The notes beneath the pieces are model-generated. The model saw only the letters and a program-made list of their open reading frames with translations, was not told the DNA's origin and ran no database searches. A program made the position numbers and the translations under genes. 64,000 nucleotides of DNA from Leptasterias polaris (lineage: Eukaryota; Echinodermata; Asteroidea; Forcipulatida; Asteriidae): NCBI GenBank assembly GCA_037783415.1, contig JAZGTN010000006.1, positions 248,001 to 312,000 of the forward strand, given 5' to 3'. This document shows, piece by piece, positions 20,298-34,201 of this stretch; position 1 is the first letter of the stretch, and each line of letters starts with the position of its first letter.

Positions 20298-21340
20298 GTG
20301 GAAGGCGCTTTGAGAAAATGTTGAAAAGCACTTAAAAACTGCCAATAAAATTGCCGTTGCTTCTTTTCATGTATTAAATATAATTCTCTACGCGAATGAT
20401 TTTGACAGAGATAGCCGTGTTATAGTCTTAAAGTCATTACAAGGAAAGTTGTAACACTTAAAGACTTGCTAACTACATACCAAAAAAAACTACAAGAGAC
20501 AACTACTTTATCAGATGTAAATGGACCTGATGACATAGCTGTTGCTACGAAAGTCCATGCAGTTTTTTTAAATGTAAATTTGTTGGTCTTTAAGTGCCAA
20601 CACTACCTTTCTCTATAAATAGTAAAAGGGTGTAGCATCTTAATTTTGGTATTTGTTTAGATAAGAATCTTTCCATCAGGGAGGATTTTTGTGTGTGTTT
20701 CTTCACTCTGCATTCCAATTTATTTGGGAAAAATAACTTAACGTCAATTCTGTTCTTTGTACGCGAAGAGTTTTACTTAGTTTATCTTATGTACTGTGGT
20801 CAGTGACTTAAGTACGGGTTTCCATTGTGGAAACTATAATATATCCCTGCAATCTAGCCACTTTCCTCTGAAAAAAATTTAAGGTTAAATTTGGGGACAA
20901 AAGAAACAAGTGTATAATATATAAAACATAACAAAACAAATGCCGATAGGTATATTCTCCTTCCTAGTAAACGCGTGCAGGCATTCCACGAAATAATTGT
21001 TCTCGCTCAAAAACTTTTGCCGATTCGGTAAGCATTTTTCAAAACTCAACAATTTGAAGACGAGGGACCACACGTCTTATTTGCGGTTCACACACAGACT
21101 GATTCTGATTACATAAGATGGACGATTAAAAAAATAGTAATGAATGTCAATGTACAAAACAAAAATAGTGTTAACAAACAACAAACAACAACTGTGTTTA
21201 GTCCTATACATTTGACGTTAATACTTCGTTTAGCCTTCCCGCTATCTAATTTTGTAATATAAACAAGTTTGTATATTATAGTGCTTTAACTATGGGCGTC
21301 TCGAAGTGCTGGTTATTCAAAGAGCTGTCCTATGAGAACC
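20298..21340. other. no gene; one imperfect inverted repeat
   Basis: 20449-20470 (AGTTGTAACACTTAAAGACT) is roughly inverted at 20586-20606, enclosing about 115 bp, perhaps a small MITE. Nothing else recognised. Confidence 0.3.
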
Positions 21341-21343
21341 GTT

Positions 21344-21795
21344 TATATAGCACCTTGAAAGGGTTTACAAGGTGTTGCAATGGAATCTGAAGACAGGCAT
21401 GCTTGAAACACTGGGGAGAGCCTCGTCTCTTAACAGCAAGTGTCATATGGGTTCGACCAAACATTACACAATACAACACAACGGGATCATACGGCTTTAC
21501 GTCTCATTCAATGGATGAATCCAGACCCGTAACCGGGGGGGGGGGGGCGGGGCGGACGCCCCCCCCCCCCAAAATCAACAACAAAAAAGTCCGCCACCCT
21601 AAAAAAAAAAAGCAAAAAAAAAAAGCACCCCCCTTAAAAAAAAATCAGTTGTTTGAGGCAGTTGTCTTGCTTATGGACACAAGGTGGCAAGACCAGGACC
21701 CGAACCCAGACACTGTGACACTACCGGATGTTGACCCCAGTGCAGTGGACCACCCGTGCATGACATTCCCCCACTCGCTCGGTCACCGAGTGGTA
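21344..21795 (-). mobile_element. SINE (reverse) interrupted by a G/C-rich element
   Basis: 21344-21520 and 21652-21795 read, in reverse complement, as the body and the tRNA-like head of the Leu-type SINE (TTACAAGGTGTTGCA; AGGACCCGAACCCAGACACT). Between them, 21521-21645 contains GACCCGTAACCGGGGGG, a C run and AAAAAAGTCCGCC, that is, a short copy of the element at 15291. Confidence 0.6.
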
Positions 21796-21988
21796 GCCGA
21801 ACATCTGACGTCACACTTCGAGGCTCGTGCGGATAAAGACGAGGGACCAGTCTATAACCGAGTGGTGGCTTTACATTGGGGGGCTCGTGCACCACTAGGA
21901 CGTATTGACACTATACCTGTTCGGCTTTACGGAAAAGGACACTTCGGTTTAATTTTTTGTATTTTTTTTTAATATATATATATATATA

Positions 21989-24670
21989 ATTGTTGCCTAC
22001 AGTGGCATAAGCAGACACTCTCATGGGGAGGGATATAATTTGAGGGGATAATGTATCGAACCATTCATCATGGTGCAAGGTCTGAGCGGGGTGGGTGGGG
22101 TGTTTGGGGTGGGTGGGGGGCTCTCCCTGTCCACCCCGTCACGCCACTGATTGTACACCATCAATGTCCCACAAAACTGTTCAGATACGATCAACGATTC
22201 AGACCATATTAATTAGTATACAGCTTTACAGTGACGAAGTATAATACACAACAGACCACCGATCACTGTAAGGAGTATTCAGTTTTTTATTGAAAACTGT
22301 GCTTATAGATGATTTTGAGTATTGATCTTTGTACAAAACCGGTTTGATTTATGTATTACGATCCTCTCTTAACCCAGAGTGAGGTAAATGGCCCTTCGTA
22401 AAAGAAGTGTAATTAAGTTTACTGTCCATCATGAAGCATTGATTGCAACCTCCTGACCACCACTGACTTAAAATTACTCTTTCGTTCGCAATGAATCTGC
22501 CCATCATAAATCCTCTGACAAAGCCAAGATTTGTTTATAAACATTGATTTCTGAACGAGCAAAGTCTAGTTGCTGCCGTGTATTTCCCAATAAATATTGA
22601 CAAACGTCGTGTTTAGCAGGCTTGGATTGCAATCCATTTGGTGTTTTATTTTACTAAGGTGGCAACTTGAACTTCTTTCCAAAGTGGCCCACACTGTGTT
22701 TCGTGTCAACAAGAATAACAAATTTACAAAATTCTTTGAATAACACAAACTTGTTTGATAGTGTCAATCTCATTAGCTTCCCGGAGCGCACAGAGATTAA
22801 AAACTTAAGGTAAAATAGACCAATACGTATACTATGAATTTCTTTTGCATAAAATTATAGGGGCCTAGGCCTGGTGATATGAATATTTAAACTTGGTTGA
22901 CAGAGCATCTTTATGAGCACGTATATAGCACTGATTGAGCATGTGTGCATTTCGACTGCTATAGCCACAAACATCCAAAGGGGACACAATTGAGTTTAAA
23001 AAATATATTATATGTATCTAATTCTACGGTTGATAACAATCACAAAAGAAAATTACTAGAGCGTATAACGTGCGTCATTTTCCGTGGAACTCCCTTGTCA
23101 CGTACGCCATTCTTCTTTAATTGTATTAGAAATATTATCAAATTACTGTAATTGGTAGGTCGGAAAGTGCTTGGAGACGATAGGCCGTGTGGTTAAGACA
23201 TTCAATATCAACGAAAACAGTATACGCAAAAAAAGGTTGTTGAATCTTGCTAATGGCGTTGTTAGGTATAGTTTCATTATAAGTGTGATGTTATAATTTC
23301 CAAGAATTTGTTTGTTTGAACTGGCAAGTTGAAATGTCAAAAGTATGACACGTCATTGGTTATTGGAAGGGGTGCAGCTATTTCAAACCTCTCATTTGAA
23401 ACAATCACCCAACTAATTGACCGTTCAAATTTTCGCGAGGATTCAACCCTTTTGATCTTGCGACCATTACTTTAACGTGCAAATGAAACAGAATCGCGGA
23501 AGGTTTAAACAATCTACATGCAACCAACCTGTCACAATTTTTTCAGACTAAGTGGTCTCGTTTTCGAGAATAACTTTTAAAATGCTCCAACAAAAACCAA
23601 CCAATCAAACAGACAAACAAACACCAACAAACAAAAGACAATGTATCCGTCTTTTACGGGATTTTGTACACGTATAATCCTTTCATTTCAGAACAGTGTC
23701 ATTTGCTCTTTGAAATACATCGTAATAGTTATACTTCTTTTACTCTTAAATAAAAGTACAAAATATTGCTAATACATGGTACAAAAATGTAGTCAGATCG
23801 TATAACACTGCAGCGACTTGGAGGTTTGTTGGCCTAACATACTGGTAAGTTTTCCCAGCCATTTTGATTTAAAAAAATGCATCCAATTTAACTGGCCAGC
23901 TCATCCAAATTCGTTTGAAAATGGATGCTCAGTTGCATCAGCATTTAAAAGTCAAAAGGAGTGATTCAATTTCACCAGTCAAATAAGATCATTCAAATGT
24001 TTGAGGTCGTAACAAGAAATTTGCAAAAGCCAGCATGCGCAAGAGGCTGGTCAACCATTCAGATTCATCAATTGAAGAAATTCAACTTTATAGAATAGCG
24101 AAAGTGTATGTTTGAATATCTACAAATGAGACAGAATGACTAAATAAAACAAACCTGGACGAGAAGAACGAAATCATAAGCGAACGAAACCGAAAATGAG
24201 TGAAATGGTTATAAAAAAAAGTTTGGTTGAAGTTGGGGAAATGTGTGAATTTGAACGCGTGTTATTAATGAAATTGACTGTTTTTTGCTGAATTTAACCG
24301 TGAAATTCTACTGATAAGGCCGTTAAAGTGAAACATATTGCCCGGGTCCGGTACATAAATGAAACTATGCGCAGTTGTTATAACTGAATATACAGTTGGT
24401 TCCAAGTGTCTTCGCCGTTGAACATGTTTTCATTTATGGGGGAAGCGTACGATAGTTTAATCTGGAATACATCATCAGCCCATGATTGGATGGGTTTGCT
24501 TGTAAAGAGAAGTTCTTGTACAGACATTGATCTGGAACTAACAGTTTTCGCATGTTGACACTTGTCATTATTTTGTTGTTAGGCAACAAGTCATTCTTAA
24601 ACTTAAAGCCATTCCAATTTCGAAGGGAAATTGTAATGGATCTCAGGTGACCCATTCACTAGATGTCCGT
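21989..24670. other. no gene seen
   Basis: Non-coding AT-rich DNA. A G-rich scrap at 22085-22150 ends CCGTCACGCCACTGA. Short frames have no motif or splice support. Confidence 0.35.
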
Positions 24671-24675
24671 CTTGG

Positions 24676-24890
24676 GCAGCTCTATGACGTTAGCCTCTGT
24701 AAGCTGAAGGGCAAAATTTCGTAGAAAATTTTGCTTAACAATTTCTGCTTAACAGAAATTGTCAGGATACAGTCACAAGTTGTAAAATTGACATGGTAGT
24801 TTGACTGGTAACCTTATTATGGTAAGCATTTAATTTTGTTGTGCTTAGCTATTTTCTGTGCATAAGCAGCTCTATGAAATTGGTCTCAGT
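24676..24890. mobile_element. 'AGAGCTGCTTAAGC' palindromic repeat, copy
   Basis: Ends GCATAAGCAGCTCTATGAAA TTGG (24861-24884) with an inverted, decayed counterpart GCAGCTCTATGACGTT near 24677. The centre holds GGTAACCTTATTATGGTAAG. Related copies at 34202, 50001, 53971, 60843 and 61858. Confidence 0.55.
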
Positions 24891-27800
24891 ACAAAGGACG
24901 TAAAAATAAACAAAATACAATCATTGTCAACTCGAGACTGCTTACTATTTTATGAGTAGTTTTATATGAGTCTCTTTGGAAGTTAAAGAATACCGAGTGT
25001 TTTCCATGCTGGACAAAAATTACATGTGGGCGCAGACGAGCAACTGTAACAAGCAACTCGTTCCATTCGCATATAGGGGTCTGATATCCTGACTCCCCCA
25101 TATGAGTCAGGATAACAATACTTAGCAGTCATGGATAATGTTTCTCATCATTTTGCACTGCGGCCTCGGTTTTATTACACATTAATTTGATTATGAGGGT
25201 ACAAAATGGTTGCTCCAAGATCAGTCCAGAGCTGTGAGTTGGCAATATGGAGGGACATATTTTTCTTCAGTCACTTGGTTGCTGGGTGCCATTTTTTTGT
25301 CCAAATTAAGCGCAACCCAATGCTCAGTTTAGTCTGGTACCCTGCGACCTCACGGCCCCAGGTCTAGAGACCTTTATAGTGTGCAGTAAAATACATTTTC
25401 AAACTCACCATTGTTTATATCTTTCTGGTGAAGAGCAAAAAGAATCCTCAAAATGCCTTGCACTGTATCCAGTAGGCCCGAAATACCTGGAAGAGAAGAC
25501 GAGTGAAAAAGAAACCCCTTATTTTCTATCATGCAATGCAAACCACGGTTGGGTGGGGAAATAGTCTGGTACTCATTCAATGCAGTGTGAAAAAAAACTA
25601 CCATACTCGGTGCTTCCCGAGAAGAGAAGAGTATAGTGTACTTAGTCTATCACACATTGGTCTAGGGTAAAACAAAATAAAATAATTAATAAATAAATAT
25701 ATATAAGTTTTCACAACATTCAAATTCGCAGCACCTGTTCGCTGAAATCTTTAGTTGCGCCTATTGCTAAAAATGCCAATTCGCATAAAAAATGCCAATA
25801 GCTTTTAAGAACGCACTATAACTTTAAAGGTTTATGGTCATAGGTTGGTTTTTGTCAACGTAATGCTGAATATAGGCAAAAATATAAAGACAGGTAGAAT
25901 ACAAATCACATGTAAAAGTTTCAGCTGAATACAGTGTCTACTTGGTGACAGAAAACAAAAAATTGTCAAAGTATTTTTACAAGAGAACGTCAAATCCATC
26001 CACGTTTAGCGAGTTGACAGCGCGCGATACCGACCGCATCTCTGCCTGCAGCATTCGCGAACAGACACAAACCCTCAGAAAACTGAGAAACGATTCAGGT
26101 ATGAATCGTCTCAGATTATACCATTTTGGGTTAAAATCAATCAAACTGTTCTACCTCGAAAAGAATCCTTACTCAACATGGTTTAAACTAAATTTTAAGT
26201 GCTTCCCACAAAGTGAGGTTTTATGGTTATTTTTGTTTGAGTATTTACCGATCCATGACCCCGAATTACGGTTTCAACTGAAGAAGCAAAATCAATTTTT
26301 TCACGAATGCCTAAAAGTGAAACAGGCTGCTTTTTTGCCTCAAATGACCGGGTAACCTATATTATTCTCATTCACAAAGCATGATTATTACAGCTATTAA
26401 TAACCATCATTATATTTTGAGGCATATACAGAAAACCTAGCGATGACCCCTGCCCGATTGCGTGATAAAGGACGGTGCACACGAGGTCAGTTTAAGAATC
26501 TTAATGCAGCTTCACGCGGGAATAAATTAATATCCACTACATGTGTACACGACGCAAAGTTTATCTCCCTACTCATTCCAATCCGCCCGTACCCGTGGGT
26601 TATTTTGGTCAGCGGTTGCTCAAAAGGGGACCGAGGCGTAAATCATCGCTGTGTATTAAGCAATGACCTGATTGATGGTCCTCAACCCCCGAAATTGCAA
26701 TTATCTTCACCGTCGTGCCCATCTCATATTGAGCGCATCATCAATATCGCTCCCATGCTTGTACAACTGATTATTTTCTCCCATTCAACACGGTAACTGC
26801 AGACGAGGGGAGATGGAAGGCCGGGGAAACATTCCCAAGCCATCTCTTTTATTGACGAGTTTGGACGAATAATTTGCAATAGCCTGTTGCAGAAAATGCC
26901 CTACTTGACTAAACTACACGCACGTAATGCGCAGTGTTATCAATATTGATGACCGGTCAGTGTTCGAAGACTAATGCCACTCAGTCATTGTGTATGGCCT
27001 ATGGAGGTCCATTTTCAGTTAACGATGTATATATTTGAAATGCAACGTGATTAAGTAAGACTTTTCGAATTACTTTGGATAAACACGACGATGTTCCTCA
27101 GTCGCCGAACTGAAATTTCACAGCTAGGGTTTTTCCACCGTATACAACTTCATTTGGTCACTTAATCTTGACATGAGAAGATTGAAGATCCCGTGATTCT
27201 TGATTAATCCCTACATCTTGGCCGTAGTTCTCGAGAATTGCGCTACCGGGTAGCCTATAACTCTTATACAAATTGGGCCTTTAGACCGGCTATAATTATC
27301 TCTGGAAAATAGCACACACTTGACAGCGAGGGACTTTGAAAAAGGTTGCATGCGACACTTTCTAATACACGTCATGATTATAGACTCGCTGTCAGATTCG
27401 TGCCTTTTTGACTGGTGTCTCAACCGACAGGTTGATTACTGTTGGTTATTGTAAGATATAGCCTTAAACATTCTGATAGTTTTTTCCCCGAAGATGTTTA
27501 ATATGTGGTTATAACAGTTGCCCTGGGGCGTTTCCTTTGCTTAAAGGAAAGAAACACACAGTTGTCTTGAAAGAGTTTCACAAAGTTCACTAAAGGTAAT
27601 CTAATTTTCAAGACACGTATACATTACGAAAGTTATCTATTTTTCAGAAAAGATGTACAAGTGGAGGAGAATACTTGTTTGGACTTTTCAGTGAAACCTT
27701 TATTTCAAATCAATTAATATGAAGTCCTTTATTTTTCAAAGTTACAGTGAAATAACGTAGTGAACAATCAACTTAGATAAGAAGACGAAGAAATTTTTTT

Positions 27801-27920
27801 AACTTTTCAACATCTTTATTTCAAAACGATTAAAGTAACTTTTTTATATATATTTCTATTTTTTACAAAATTACAGTGTCATTACGTTGAGAACAATCAA
27901 TTGTGAGAACAATTAAGACA
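24891..27920. other. no gene supported
   Basis: Open frames at 25942-26355 and 26443-26796 (137 and 117 codons) show no domain, signal peptide or coherent splice context. A short segment 26052-26100 is bounded by CTGCAG and GGTATGA and could mimic an exon. I see no real gene. Confidence 0.3.
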
Positions 27921-27926
27921 GAATGA

Positions 27927-28010
27927 GAAGAAGAAGAAGAAGGAAGAAGAAGGAAAAAAGAAGAACAAGAACAACAACAGCAACAACAACAACAACAACA
28001 ACAACAACAC
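27927..28010 (+). repeat. compound microsatellite (GAA)n(AAC)n
   Basis: GAAGAAGAAG units grade into CAACAACAAC units; purine-biased plus strand over about 80 bp. Confidence 0.85.
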
Positions 28011-29378
28011 ACCTTTTCAATGAATAATTGACTTTAAATGAACAAATATGAAGTCACTTATTTTACATAATAACGTAGGGTTATCTAAGAAAACAATAAA
28101 CTAGCAGAACAAAAAGAGGAACAAGATTACAAGAGCAAGAACAATGAAGAAGAAATGGGAAAAATATATACACATCAGTCCTCCATGTTGAAGCTGTACG
28201 CAACACGTACTACTTTCATTCACAACCAGCAAACCTGCATGGAATTTGTATTGCTATTATTACTGACTAAGCAGACGATAAACAACAACGACCGACCAGA
28301 GCCCTTGTTAAATCAACCTGAAATAATAGGCTTATACAAAAGAGGTTTGTTCATAAATGTTGTAACAGTAATTTGTCAAATTGGCATCAGGAGACCATTA
28401 TTGTCTAGCTACTCATTCAGGTGCACTGTTCCACTCAAACAAAGACAAGAAAGTGTAATTTATAGCTTGAATTATAATTATATGGCCTTGCGATAATTAC
28501 AGCTTTATGCGCCGTCCTTTGTTATATTGTAACTGTAACACCAGCCAATTTGTAACCTTCTTCTTAGTAATGAACATTGTCAAAAAGCATCAATTGTTTG
28601 GCAGGAACATCACTCCTTACTTTCCTTACCATGGATTATTACCAGTTTCTTCAAGGGGGGATTTGAAGTATTATTTCGTGTTGTAGTGACACCTGATATA
28701 TTTTTCTTATAAATGGTCGCCAAAAGATTTCAGGCGTTCACTTGTTGTACCGTTGTAATAGAAATACTATACTGATAATATAACACATATACTGTTCGCA
28801 CCCAAGGGGCAACACCGTGCTGTTTGACACCGAGCTTTGCACACTTTTCCCGGTATCTCTAAACCACAATCAGCCGACATCACCGTGGACAAAAATTGAA
28901 TATTTTCGTGACCTCATTTATCCTTCCATGCGGGACTCTCCTCTATCTTCAGCCTGTCTTAGCCACGGTTTTATCGGCAGGGTCGGTAATCCAACACCCG
29001 TAAGAGGAAGCGTTTCTCTCCCGAGTGCACTACACAGTTGTTCGGGCACCACTTCAGCAATGATTGTGGACAAGCACGTGTTCATTAATTTGGACTTTGA
29101 GGAGTTCAGTCATACTTCGTTTCCTATCGTGCATCTTAATTTGTGCTCAAGGGTCAAGTAGTTATTCTTTCTGAATTATTCACCAATCGGATAATACCTA
29201 GGTCGTTTATTTACTATATTGTTTTAAGGAGTCATCCATTTCAAGTAAAAAAATGTTATAATTTCCTTTTTTCAAGTTTGCGGATGCGTAATTTTTTTTC
29301 TAAGCATGTTTTTCTAATTGCTTATAAGAACGTCCCTTGGCTAAATCCTTTCCAAAACCAGGGAATTCATCAAATAAA
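28011..29378. other. no gene seen
   Basis: Frames such as 28817-29161 have no recognisable motif. Non-coding. Confidence 0.35.
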
Positions 29379-29530
29379 TAGACCCCTTGTATAACGCACC
29401 ATGCTGCTGGTATGCTGAGGTCACGCACACGTTTTGGCGCACCAAGATCAGCTGTCGTCCAATGATCTGCCTCCCTTTTGCCTCAACGAGGGCGTTGTTT
29501 GAGAGTGTGACGTCATATACACGTGGTCTA
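29379..29530. mobile_element. MITE with TAGACC..CTTG ends, copy 1
   Basis: Starts TAGACCCCTTGTATAACGC and ends GTGACGTCATATACACGTGG TCTA, giving imperfect inverted termini. It has the same internal order as 35270-35442: GAGGTCACGCACAC, GTCCAATGATCTGCCTCC, CAACGAGGGCG. Length 152 bp. Confidence 0.75.
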
Positions 29531-32500
29531 TTCCCCAGTTTATTTTGAATTATATTATTTTTATTCGTTGCCAGATACATCCATCATGCAATGATGTATT
29601 CACACATTTAACCCAGAATATTTATGTGCTTGCTTTTATTTAAAAAAATAATAATAAGATATGTGGCCCCCACAAATTCAACTGGCCATTTGAAGGGAAG
29701 GTGTACGTTTGGTAATCACTCTTAAAATTAATGGCAACCAGAACGTATTAGTTAGAAGCCTACAGCAGCTTTCGATATATAATATGAAGCATGTTGAGAA
29801 ACATTTCACTTCGAAGGAATGTAAAAATAAATATATATATGTTTTTGTTTACCCAAAATTTGAATCTGAGAAACGTTTCTATCAGAAATGTTTCTTAAGC
29901 TCAGATTTTGTATTCCTATTGGGGATTATTCTTCCTGCGTGGACATTATTCGCTCCGGATTTTTGGCGATATCTCAAAAACACGACCACCTTTTGAAGTT
30001 AAATTTTCACAGGTTAGTTTTATTGTATATATCTACATTTAGATAGGATTAAAACAATCGAAAGGTTCCAGAAACCAAAGTTATCCTTTGCCTTTAACAC
30101 AATGTTGGTTTGTATGGAAACAATTGAATGACGACTTTCGATCTATTGAAAAACAACCTCACATCCCAACTTGACAACTGACTTCCAATTGTTATCTGGC
30201 ACGTTATATTTTGAATCTCCGAAAGTGTAGATACTTCAAACAAAGATTTTAAAGCAAGGAGTGGTTCGAGACCCTCCTCCTTTTTCAATGTTCCGTACAC
30301 TGACATTAAATAACAAACAAGTTTTATTTCAATCTAAATTACACAACATTTGTTTTAATTTCCTGAAACGTGTATATATTTTTTCATATAATCCTGTTGG
30401 GTTTTGGCGTTACTGTTATTTTAAAAATATTTTTCCCTTTACTTGTCTCTTTTAGGAATACTTGTACTAAGGTCGAAATACGAGGACATTAATTACCATT
30501 TGATATTTCCTCCGATTAAATACTAAATGCGGCAGATGTTTGTTTAAGTGTTAAATTTTGATGGCAAACTGGGTCCAACGGTTAAGTGAATAAAGAATTA
30601 CAGGACCTGCGTCATTAGAAAATCAAATTTAATTTACAAAGGTTTTCGATGAACTTAGTATTTGATTCCGACTAATTTATCCTGCAGTGGATAGTCAAAT
30701 GATTACTATTTTTTCAAATATTAGAATGAAGAAATTAACTCCAACACAAGACCCTTGTGATCATGTTGGAGCACAAGTTCATAGCACTTGCTTACTGGAA
30801 AATGTGTTATCACATGCGCTTTAACACTGTATGGAATGATGTAGTCCAGCAATTTTGTATAGCAAAATATTGAGACTGATTATGTTTTGTGCTGATTGAT
30901 TGCTAATATTGGGAAGCAATTGATGATTTTTTGAGTAACAGCTCACATTTTGTATAGCATTTTGCTATATGCTATACAAGGGGAAAACTAGGGTATTTTT
31001 TTCTTGGGAGCACTTCTGGCCAATTAAAACTGTAGTTTCCGTTTGCGTTTATATTAAGCATGTCCCTTCCAGCGGTCTTGTTGTGGCATTTACTGTGTTT
31101 TACAAGATAATCACACAAGGGTGTATAAAACAAATACATTGTCTGCATATAAATGGAAAAATAGATTTAAAAACATTGAAATTATCAGATTCAAGCTTAT
31201 AAAATATAGAATTTTACTCTGGTAATATTTAATCTAAAAAGTCCAGATTTAAAATGGGAGGGGGGCGGACTTCAGGGGGAACGGACATCAATTGATGGGC
31301 ACGTGCCCCTAGAGCTCACGCAACGGGTAAGAAGCAGCACCACGGACTTAAGCGGGTATACCATTTAGAGTTTCTCGGTATATAATTCCACCATCATCCC
31401 TGCTCAAGTAACACCGTAAAGGGACCTATTACCTGCTTCTGTATTTCAAAATAGAGCCGTTTTTCAAGGAACAATGTTCCTTGCCAATTCTGTGAAATAT
31501 TTGTCTGTCTTTTATATGTAGTGTCCTCATTTAACTTTGTAATTGAAAGTAACGTGAGATTGTCTTTGCAAATAAATAGATTGAAAGTGCACTCTATTGT
31601 TGGTAGACGGCATCTATACATCTTGTAAGGACTTTCAAAAATAACAAAAGGCGCCTTGTCCCCGTTGAGACATGGGAGCCCACCCCCTCCCACCCACTCA
31701 CACACCCAGGGATAAAGGCCCTTGTAAATAAATTGGAATCTTCGAAGTTTTGTTTCTCCACAAATAAATATCCATCTCCTCTTCGGACGGCAGGTGGGGC
31801 TAACTCCCCCACATAAACTACAAAATGGTTTGTATACCACTCCATCTTTGTCTTCTGAGAAACGTAAATTACACTCTTATCAAATAAAAACACAGAGCCA
31901 CACTTTCACAGTTCTCCGTTAACAGTCACATGCCCTCGCCAAAAATCAAATTTACCTCGGCGTGTGTGCGACGTTCCAGCATTAAATCAAATTTGTGATG
32001 TCCTTCTCGACCCACTAAAAATTATTTCCTTTGTCAATTAAAAGTACCCATCCTTTTATGCACAATTCTAATCACCACGATGTAAGTCAATATTCAACAT
32101 AGCTTGTCCTGCGACAATGAGACAACAATAAGTATTGAACAGATGGGCTAGGGTTCAAATAGACTTATCCGCTTGGAGTACAAGCATGGCGCCAAAAACA
32201 GCGATTGTATGTGTCTGTTTTTTACATCATAAATGAAAAATTAATAAACGACGATTGATTAAAGGTTAGAACTGTTAACAGCTTGAAAGCTTTTACTAAA
32301 ACCTGAAAGTGGAAAAGGAAAAAATATTAACAGGTAATCCAATAATTGGTACAACTGTTCAGAACTAAAATCTATAGAGAAATCATTCAAACAAAACATC
32401 ATTTTACTTCAAAGCTTTTAATACCTAAAGCTTTACGTCCTATTTTGTTTGTAAATGGTAAATATTTTGTGAACTGTTCTTCAAATCCCTCTCAGCTTGA

Positions 32501-33130
32501 ACTGCATGAGCTAATCATGCTTTACGGTTGTTATATGTTCTTAAATGTATCGGACATCAAAAACATGTTGTTCTCTTACATAGTTGAGGATATCCAAGCA
32601 GCTAGGTTATAAATTCCACTTCAGGGAAGTATACGTACGCCGCTGATGTCATTTTTATAATGAATTGTGACAAGTTTTAAGAAGTGGCTTATCGATTAAG
32701 ATTTCGTAGTGTCGTCAGTCGAATGCAATACTTGCATTGACTTGGAGCGCGTAGATAGGGCATGGCGGGTTTTTCCTATGATTTGGGGGATGACGTAAAT
32801 GAGGAGAAAACTGTGCCAATGATCACCAACTAAGCGACGCCGTTCAATGTTCACCAACTGAGCAAGGCATGTACAACCGTTCATAGTATTATCATTATCA
32901 CATAAGTTAATTTGTATTGGTGAATATGTACTACCAGTATCGATGCAAATTGATCGCTCCAAAATCAATGTCATAGTCAATTCGATGTTATTACAATGGG
33001 ATGGTCTGAGTCTTCTGACGTCACTCAATCGTATTTGTTCGTATAGTGCATTGAAGTGTCGGGGAAGAAAGTTGTTTTAAAAAAATACAAAATTGTACTT
33101 CAGTAATGATGAACAAAGTTTAGCTGGTTT
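29531..33130. other. no gene seen
   Basis: A weak relative of the TTTTCACAGG repeat lies at 29985-30060. Overlapping minus-strand frames at 31394-31893 lack motifs. Otherwise plain AT-rich DNA. Confidence 0.35.
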
Positions 33131-33204
33131 CCCCTTCAAAATGTTCCCAGACCGTGCACATAGGAGGGAGAGTATAGTGGGTTTACCACGACAGCTTTAC
33201 TTAC

Positions 33205-33345
33205 GCAAGACTCCGCCCACACGGAAATACATTTCTCCCGCACGATCACCGAGTTGAAGAGGGGTGAAAATATTGCCATCACGTGACGGCTATCACTCCG
33301 CTAAGTGGTGGAAATAGTTGGCGAGTCAAAGGGATATAATCGCCT
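33205..33345 (+). promoter_or_regulatory. possible promoter
   Basis: GC-box-like CTCCGCCCAC at about 33210, an E-box with half-CRE (ATCACGTGACGG at 33278-33289) and a TATA-like GATATAAT at 33333-33340 cluster within 140 bp of relatively GC-rich sequence. They precede a stretch ending in a strong donor at 33557. Confidence 0.25.
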
Positions 33346-33364
33346 GACCGTGTACGCCGAGTAC

Positions 33365-33556
33365 TATAACACCAGTGCACCATCAGCGGGGATTACCTAA
33401 GACGACGGGGCTGACATACTAATATAGTGTGGACCAGAAATACTCTCAGTCTCATCGGGTGGAGAGCTATCTAACACAGGCGAGTGAATTAGTTGCAACG
33501 CCTGACATCCAGCCAAGATAACCGTCTCTCGTTAACTACGAAGTTCACCTTACTCG
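33365..33556 (+). other. possible non-coding first exon
   Basis: The stretch is more GC-rich than its surroundings and ends ACTCG with a donor GTATGT at 33557. No ATG-initiated frame of note is present. If real, it would be the 5' UTR exon of a plus-strand gene with a long intron. The acceptor at 54635-54636 just before the peptide-precursor start is one possible partner. Confidence 0.2.
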
Positions 33557-34200
33557 GTATGTAATTTGACACGTTTTTATAATTTATGTTGATGATAAAT
33601 CGCTTGTCGTATTAAATCCACATTACTTTGATTAATCTCAATGTGAAAGCTAAACTGATCTGAAAGTTCATACCAATTAAATCCTCAAGAGAGAAAAGTT
33701 GTCACCTAAATTACTTGTTCGATTCGAGAAAATAGCATCTGGGGAATCTCCAGTTGCTTATTTTTGTTGTCATAACTGAGACAAGCTTCATGTAATATGA
33801 ACGGGCAAATAAATACCTGCTGTTGGCTTAATTAATAATAGTGCGCTAATTGGAATCTGGATCCGGGTGGCAATGGTCACAAATTTGCGAAAACCAAAGA
33901 TTTAATTGTCTTCAGGAAGACCAGTTGCAATAAGAGACATAGTTAGATTAGTTTCATTTTCCTCCATTTGGTGTATATTAAAGTTATCTTTTTTCGAAAT
34001 GTATTCATTGTTTCCTTTTATGCATTTTTATGTATGAACTTTGTGATTGAATCAAGTTAAGTAAGGGGATCTGTCCGCCCCCTTTCCTGTCACCGTGGCT
34101 TAGACCTTAGGCATCCGGTCCACCTTGTCTCAGACCCTTAGCATCTTGTCCGCGTATGTCCACCCCTGTACGTAGTTACCCATAGACTCCGCCACCACAG
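33557..34200. other. no gene seen
   Basis: Non-coding; no repeat family recognised. Confidence 0.35.
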
Positions 34201-34201
34201 C

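Noticed and set aside
25942..26796. Two long plus-strand frames (137 and 117 codons)
   Set aside because: No domain, signal peptide or splice support; composition not clearly coding.
31394..31893. Overlapping minus-strand frames of 148 and 99 codons
   Set aside because: Two frames open in the same DNA by chance, with no motif.
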